Below are positions 57,420 through 64,000 of a stretch of 64,000 nt of DNA, piece after piece. Every line of letters starts with the position of its first letter. The first letter of the stretch is position 1. Origin of the DNA: Cheilinus undulatus. Lineage: Eukaryota > Chordata > Actinopteri > Labriformes > Labridae. The position numbers and the translations under genes are program-made. The notes below the pieces were generated by a model that was given only the letters and a program-made list of their open reading frames with translations, made no database searches and was not told the origin of the DNA. The stretch is from assembly GCF_018320785.1 (NCBI RefSeq), contig NC_054886.1:32099732-32163731 (forward strand), given 5' to 3'.

Positions 57420-58975
57420 AAAAAAATAGGATTAAAATGGGTTAAACGTGGCAAAAAAGGGACAGAAATGGAGGTGAAAAAGGAATAAAAAGTGGCAAAA
57501 ATGGGTCAAAAGAGGTAAAAGTAGGTAGAAATTGTTACAAATTGGTTTAAAGTGACAAAAACGGGCCAAAAAGGGGTGAGAATGAGTTACAAGTTTAAAA
57601 AAAATGAATTCAAAGTGGCACTAAGACTAGCAACAATGCCACCCATCCAACTTATACATGGATACTATCAAGAAAACAAAATAAAAATTGGTAAAAAATT
57701 GGCAAAAATTCGTCTAAAGTACTACAATGAGCTAAAAGTGGCAAAAAATGGGTTAAATTGTTGAAAAGGATTAGAAATGGTGGTGAAATAAGAATTAAAA
57801 AGTGACAAAAACAGCCCAAAAAGTGGTAAGAATGAGCTACAAGTTGAAAAAATTAATTCAAAGTAGCACTAAGACTAGCCCCAATGCCACAATCCAACTT
57901 ATATACTATCAATAAAACAAAATTAAAATGGGTTAAAATGATTAAAATGTGTTTAAAGAAGTATCATGAGTTAAAAGTGGAAAAAAATGTGTTAAAATGT
58001 TTAAAAGGATTAGAAATGGTGGTGAAAGAGGAATTAAAAAGTGGCAAAATTCAGTGAAAAATAGGCAGAAATTGGTCAAAAGTGGCAAAAACAGCCCAAA
58101 AAAAAGTGGTGAACATGATCCACAAGTTGAAAAAATGAATTCAAAGTGGCACTTACACTAGCACCAATGCCACTGATTCAACTTATATACATTGATACTA
58201 TCAATAAAACAAAATTAAAATGGGTTAAACGTGGCAAAAATGTGTTTAAATATATTGAGTTAAAAGTGGAAAAAAATGGGCTGAAATGTTGAAAAGGTTT
58301 AGAAATGGTGGTGAGAAAAGAATAACAAGTGGCAAAATTCAGTCAAAAATAGGCAGAAATTGGTCTAAAAGGGCAAAAACCATCAAAAAAGTGGTGAATT
58401 GGGCATAAGAAAATAGCTGTTGTGGTTAAAATAGAAAAAACAGAAATTAAAAGTGGTAAAAATGGTTAGAAAAGGTGGTGGATTAGAATAAAAAAAACTG
58501 TGAAATGGCTCAAAAGGAGCAAACAATAGACAAATGTGGTTTAAAGTGACAAAAACAGGCAAAGAAGTAATGAAAAATGATATAAAGTGGCAACATGTAT
58601 TTAAAGTGGACAAATTTGGCATATAAAATAGCTTATTACAGTTAAAATAGGCATAAACAGGCATAAATAGTGGTGAATTAGGTTGAAAAAGTGGTTGAAA
58701 TGGGTCAAAAGAGGCAAACAATGGTAAAAAAATAAAAGTGGTGAAAAGGGAATTAAAGTGGCAAAAATGCATGTTCAGTGGGAAACAAGGGCACACAAAA
58801 TTTGATTGCAGTTTAAATAGGTAAAAACAGGCAAAAAAGTGACAAAAATGTGATGAAAATGGAAAAATTGTTTAACGGAGGCAAATAAGAAATATAAAGT
58901 GTCAACAATTGATCACAAGTGGAAAAAACAAGCAGAGAAAGAGTGAAAAATTGATCAGAAGTGGCCCAAAGACTT
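57420..58975 (+). repeat. GGCAAAAATGGGTTAAAAGT array 7, with higher-order units
   Basis: The longest array of the family. A unit of about 250-280 bp starting AATTCAAAGTGGCACT and holding CAATGCCAC and ACTATCAATAAAACAAAATT occurs at about 57608, 57858 and 58139. A related AGAAGTGGCCCAAAGACTTG piece lies near the end at 58950. Confidence 0.8.
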
Positions 58976-59578
58976 GCACCAATGCTAAAACTAAAACCTA
59001 GACAGAAGGAAGCACAAGAACAATCTCTGTGAGAGTTTGAGACTGTAGCTTTATTTTTAAATACAAAAGTTTAATATTATTTGCTTCAAACATGTTACAA
59101 ATGAGAGCATGGATTATACCAGCATGAAACCGTGTTTTTATAATATTAATCATCATATAGCCTCTCTCACACATTTATTTTAGTAACTCTCTGTGCCAAA
59201 CGCTGAAATACCACGGTCTTTATGTAAGCTGAGAGTTAAAGATAGTGGCTTCTTAAAAGTAGCATTAGCGACACCTGAAGGAAATTTTAAATCCCACAGA
59301 AGATGCTGATTCTCTGAAAACAGAAAAACTATCTGTATTTTGTTCCCCTTCTTAGCTATACTCGGTTAAATAATGAAAAGTTCAGCCACTAGAGGGTGCA
59401 AGTGCTCTTTCAGACTCAGTACCTGAGCTATAAAAGCATATTTTACATTTCAGACACAATAATAAATACAAAAGGCCTACATGGCCAAACTAAGTAAGTC
59501 TAAAAATTATATTTGTATTAAAAATGATTTTGTTGAGCCTTAAAATGCGACCATAATGATACTGAAGGCTCTGTACTG

Positions 59579-59584
59579 TTTATT
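59579..59584 (-). terminator. Candidate polyadenylation signal of ednra
   Basis: AATAAA on the minus strand about 195 bp past the stop codon. Further AATAAA words lie downstream. Confidence 0.35.
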
Positions 59585-59752
59585 ATATCAACCTATATGA
59601 CTAATATTTAATAAAATATACATAGCTGAATAAATACGCTATAAAAAGGTTAGAACTGCATGTTAAAGGGTAGATACAGTGGTTATCAGTCAGTCAGATT
59701 GTTGGGTGTCCTGATGCAGTCCAGTCTCTGTACTGTTGAGTCTCTGTGCTCT

Positions 59753-59777
59753 CTCTCTCGCTCTCTCTCGCCCTCTC
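59753..59777. repeat. CT-rich run after the ednra stop codon
   Basis: CTCTCTCTCGCTCTCTCTCG directly abuts the stop of ednra. A second purine-rich run (59880-59935) forms the polypyrimidine tract of the last acceptor on the minus strand. Confidence 0.7.
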
Positions 59778-62700
59778 TCAGTGGTCAGTATGTTTGTATG
59801 GTAGACTCGTCCCACGGTGCAGGGGCAGCATGCTGTTGGAGAGAGAGCCAGAATAACACCAGCAGCACAGACAGGACTGAGAGACAGACAGAGGGGGAGA
59901 GAGAGGGGAGGGGGAGACAGAGGGGTGAGTTTGAGTGAAGGGAAACACCAGTAATTTGTTACAGAGATTGATTTTTTTTAAAAAGAGAAAGTCAATACAA
60001 ATGCAGCAGAATCAAATACTTAGAGAAAATTTATCCCTGGATTTATTTAAAGTTAAATAAACATCTAAAACTACATTTCCCATAATGCAATGTTTCCCTA
60101 AATGTCCATCAATCCTCGTTTTTGAAAATGTCATTTGAGTTTAAACCTTCTTTTTCTAGACAGATTTTCTCCTTTAAATTATAGCACACAAAAGCTGCCA
60201 TCAATTAAAAAAATAAAGAGATGAATGAATGAATAAATACATTAATAAATAGCTAAACAGATAAATAAATAAATGCCTTAATAGTGGCACGCACTTTTTT
60301 GCAACACTTTCTACAGACCTTTTTCAGTTCTTCCATTTTTCTTATCACTGAATTGATTTTTTGTAAACATATTCAGGCCTAAATCCTTACTAACTCAACA
60401 TCTGATGAATCTCTATTCTCATACGATGATATATTAATCTAGTACAGCATTAATCTTTATTTACCATGTCTAAAAAATCTACATTATAGTTCTGCTTATT
60501 TTTAGAAATTAAAAATGGGATAATATAAAGTAATTTTTTATAAATATTAAATACTTACATAAATTTTCAAATAAAGGCTATATCTAATATTTATTAAGTG
60601 AAAATAACTGATTCTGATGAATAAATAGAAAAAATAAAAGTAGAGTATAAATATAAAACTTAATAAATATGAGGATTAAAACATAGGTAGGTCAGTGTCT
60701 TGTTAAGAGTTACTCTGTCCAAATTTGATATGTTGTCTCCAAACTAAAGCTAAAATAGCACTGATGGCATCATTATGACATCATCAAGGTCAAGGGTTAG
60801 ATTTTAGGAAGCTTTTAAAGGCAGGGACACTCCTGATGATGACTAATCTGACCTTTAAAATTGGTGGAATGACCCTTTAAACCCCCACAGCACTGATAAT
60901 CTGTCGGGAGTCTTCCTCAAAGATCACGACCTTTCTGTGTAGAGAAATGTTTCTATCTCTGCACCAAAGATGTAACTCTGTCTCTGTCTCACACTCTTGT
61001 ATCTCACGCCCTTTGACCTCATGATATCACTGTGATGTCAGATTTGTTCTCACCTTGAAGCAGTTTTTGAACTTCTTGGAGACAAAGAAGAGGATTATGG
61101 GATTGATGCAGGAGTTGATGGTGGCCATGTTGATGCTGAAGTAGTCGAGCACCAACAGGAAGCTGAAACCACAGAAGAAGAACACGATATTTATTTAAAA
61201 AAACAACACTATCTTTAAACTTAAATTCCTGTCCTATTGTTCAGAGACCTGTCGGTCATACCAGAGTCCAAAACATGGCTGTTACATGTGCAGAATATTT
61301 CCTATGAATGCGTGTTTTTAATGTTTATTAAAGTTCACTAAAACTAACAATATAACAAGAACTAGTCTTTGGCGGAAGCATACTGACTGTGACGGCTCTC
61401 TGCACAACTAAACCCTGAGCATAGCTGCCACCTCATCCTCCTTAAATGATGCTGATTGGTCAGAACCCTGTCTGGTTCAGCATAAATGATTGGAGCTTTT
61501 CAATACAGACGGATTTGCCAGACTGTCATCAGACAAATCCATTTGCCTCGCAAGGTCCAGTTTACCACCGTGACATCACAGCTGTATGTCCATGTTTAAT
61601 ACAGTTTCTCCACGTACTTTAGCAGTTCACAGCGGTGAGCATCATGAGGTTTGTAGACGGTTCTCTTCAGCAGACGGCTCAGATGGAGAGGAAACCAGCA
61701 CAGAGCGAAGATCAGCACCAGGCAGAACACGGCTTTGGCCACTTCTCTACGCTGCAGAGACAAAAATTCAACCTTAGGGAGGCGGTCTCCAAACCCGAGG
61801 GGGCTTGCAGGGCATTGGCATTACTAGATTCGCTTTACTTTTTCAAATAATGATTAGAAACACAGTAACAGCGTATTAGGGCAGTCTTAAAATATAAAAA
61901 AAATGTTGATTCTCTAGAAAATAATGTGATTTTTTTTAGATTTTCAATTTAATTCCAAGAAAACAAACTTGGAATTTCGGAGTTTAAACAAACATGATTT
62001 TGAGAGAAAAAAAAATATTTTCATGTTTAAAAAGTTGTAAATTTTCACATTATAAACTCAAATATTTTAAGTTTTTGAAGCCATAACGTTCCGATATTCT
62101 AAAGTTGCAAATTTACAAGAAACCAAATGGAAACCAGCTGTTGGATAACCCAGTTTATAGAAATGTCCAGATGATAATATCATTTATCATGTGAAGATTC
62201 TGGGCTTAAAATCACAAGAACATCCTTACTGCTCTGTCTGAGTAACAGTGATCATTTAATTAGGCTCTCTACTGCAAGACTTTTTGACTTTATAACCTCA
62301 AAACTTCTCAGTTTCAGTCCATATGAATTTACAAATTTTGAAAATCAAGTTTTGAGTTTTTCCTCTTGTAAATTTATGATTTTTTTAAGTTTGAAAATTC
62401 CAATTTTCTTATGAAAATTAACAGATTCTCTCTTATTTTTTGAATGTTTCTAATAATGGATGTTTAATGCATAGAACTTTTGGCAAGAACACATGGATTT
62501 AGGCCTGTTCTGTTGAGATCTTGTCGATGAAAACAATTCAAACTGATGTTAAATTGAGTAGGAGGGTCCTGAGGTAAACAGGAGGGGATCTGCTGCCTTA
62601 GAGACTCTTGTATCAAACATCTGTCATTGTGGGAGTTTGTGTGTTACCTGTTTGAGGTGCTCACTCAGCGCAATCCTCAGACTTCCTTTCTGATGTCGGA

Positions 62701-63429
62701 GCATCTCTCTGGTCATGAGTCCATAGAAAACGGCCGAGCAGGTCAGTGGGACGCAGAAGTAGAAACCAAACAGCCACCAGTCCTTCACATCCCTGTAGAA
62801 CTACAACACACAGAAACACCCACTCTAGAGATTAGATCTAATGTATTTTTTTTATTTCAAAGCACACTTTTATTTCTATTTGACTCTGAAGTATTTTAGT
62901 CACTATTCACCAGTCCTCCAGCAACTGAACTCACAGTCATGAAGGGCGTCCTGGGCTGCAGCATGCAGGTTGTCATGGTAACGTTCTTGTAGTCGAAGGT
63001 GACCATGGTGAAGCCGTTGGCCTCGGGCACGGCTAACGCCACAGAGAGCAGCCAGATGACCACGATCTCTACCGCCGTTACTATGGGAACACCAGTGCCC
63101 TGAACCCGAGACCAGGACGCCACGGCTCGATACCTGCAGCCAGAAATGTAGCGCTATGATTATTTATTCTTTGTGGGAACAAAAACACCCCTGCAGTTTG
63201 AAGTAGACATCTTTGTCCACATATATCTGAATATTTAAAGCATCAGGTAAACTTTAGAAAGCTCTCTACAGTATAGTAATACAACTGTACATTAGTGTTA
63301 CCTGTCCACACTCAGGGCACACAGGTTGAGGACGGTGATGCCGACTGAAGCTTTCTGCAGGAAGGGGAACAGCTTACAGAGGAACAGGCCGAACGCACTG
63401 TCAGCAAAAGGCCACCGCATCGCCAGGAG
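59778..63429 (-). CDS. ednra: Endothelin receptor type A, 3' part
   Basis: Class A G-protein-coupled receptor for endothelins. Six exons in transcript order: 63302-63429, 62935-63133, 62648-62800, 61618-61751, 61054-61162, 59778-59876 (TGA), all with matching phases. The 5' exons (N-terminus, TM1 and part of TM2) lie beyond the right edge. Visible: ECL1 and TM3 ([20 protein letters not shown]), DRY across an exon joint followed by [14 protein letters not shown]2 cysteine in TTCMLQP, TM5 ([19 protein letters not shown]), ICL3 with [20 protein letters not shown]6 [13 protein letters not shown]7 [20 protein letters not shown], palmitoylation-type cysteines SCLCCWCY. The NPxxY tyrosine is Phe here (human NPIALYF) and the tail ends early at YKHTDH. 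Which teleost duplicate (a or b) it is cannot be told. Position beside tmem184c agrees with human 4q31. Confidence 0.93.
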
Positions 63430-63629
63430 CTGCACAGAGATTAACACGGTGTTGGTGAGAGGGCTGTTATCAGTGTCAGAGGGATATTTTAGTGTCGTTA
63501 TCAAGACAACACTCAACCTCCTGTTTGAGACAAACAACACATCAGCATACCCACGATGCAGTTCTCCAGTCTATGCAAGAACAGCCAAAAAGGCCTCATT
63601 TGATTCATGAATACAGCATCATTTCAGCC

Positions 63630-64000
63630 AATGATACTCAATGTGTGGCTCTGGAGCCACAAGTGGCTCTTTTATGTCTTAATTTTAAATATTATTCCCC
63701 CAGAAAACCTTGAAAAAGGGAAACTTCTTGGCCTTTTCACCATTTTTTGCCACTTTTCACCCATTTAAGCTACCTTTTGCAATTAAATACCCCTTTTTTC
63801 TGTTTTGCCCCCCCCCCAGCCTCTTCTTTTTGCCACTTGGTTCCAATTATTGCCACTCATATTTGCCCTTTTTCACCATTTTTGCCCATTTAAGCTACAT
63901 TTTACCATTATATACCACTTGCTTCTTCTTTTTTGCCCTTTTCCACCTCTTTTTGCCACTTTTATTGCATTTTTGCCATTTTCACAATTGTTTTTGCCCA
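63630..64000 (-). repeat. GGCAAAAATGGGTTAAAAGT array 8 behind a hAT-like end, cut by window edge
   Basis: Begins with CAATGATACTCAATGTGTGG then CTCTGGAGCCACAAGTGGCT, a hAT-like end. From about 63725 the TTTTTGCCACTTTTCACCCA array runs to the window edge. It lies in an ednra intron. Confidence 0.55.

Overview
The window is vertebrate nuclear DNA from a teleost, probably a percomorph (inference). The signs are intron-rich genes with GT-AG junctions, FISNA-NACHT 'NLRC3-like' immune genes with B30.2 ends, several fish-type tRNA SINEs including a V-SINE, a Sleeping Beauty-type Tc1 element, and the neighbouring pair tmem184c and ednra, which are also neighbours in human 4q31. All recognised host genes lie on the minus strand.

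Layout: (1) 1-3.1 kb holds the start of an NLRC3-like gene (copy C): promoter-like ISRE, 5'UTR exon and first coding exon; the rest lies beyond the left edge. (2) 3.1-12.2 kb is non-coding: a possible LTR-like block, an intact-ended hAT element, and 3' flank shared with the next unit. (3) 12.2-23.6 kb is NLRC3-like copy A, nine coding exons summing to 3114 nt (1037 aa). (4) 23.8-30.9 kb is repeat-rich: two SINEs, an L2-type LINE fragment, a PIF/Harbinger element and MITEs. (5) 30.9-44.4 kb is NLRC3-like copy B, nine coding exons summing to 3174 nt (1057 aa), a tandem duplicate of A with several transposon insertions in its introns. (6) 44.5-57 kb is tmem184c, eleven coding exons summing to 1329 nt (442 aa), with a GC-rich promoter near 56.8 kb. 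(7) 59.8-63.4 kb is the 3' part of an endothelin receptor A gene, six exons; the 5' exons lie beyond the right edge.

The two complete NLR genes have the same architecture: a short basic start exon, two short phase-2 'KSD' repeat exons, a RING-like zinc exon, one large FISNA-NACHT exon, two 174-bp LRR exons, a 47-bp linker exon and a terminal PRY-SPRY exon. All three copies carry an interferon-response-like element 103-106 bp upstream of the first splice donor, which suggests an interferon-inducible cluster (inference). A degenerate 'GTGGCAAAAATGGGTTAAAA'-type array recurs at eight places in both orientations and makes up about 9% of the window; at least one copy lies inside a hAT element with recognisable ends. 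Exon boundaries were placed by eye from splice motifs, reading phase and family similarity. No database search was run.
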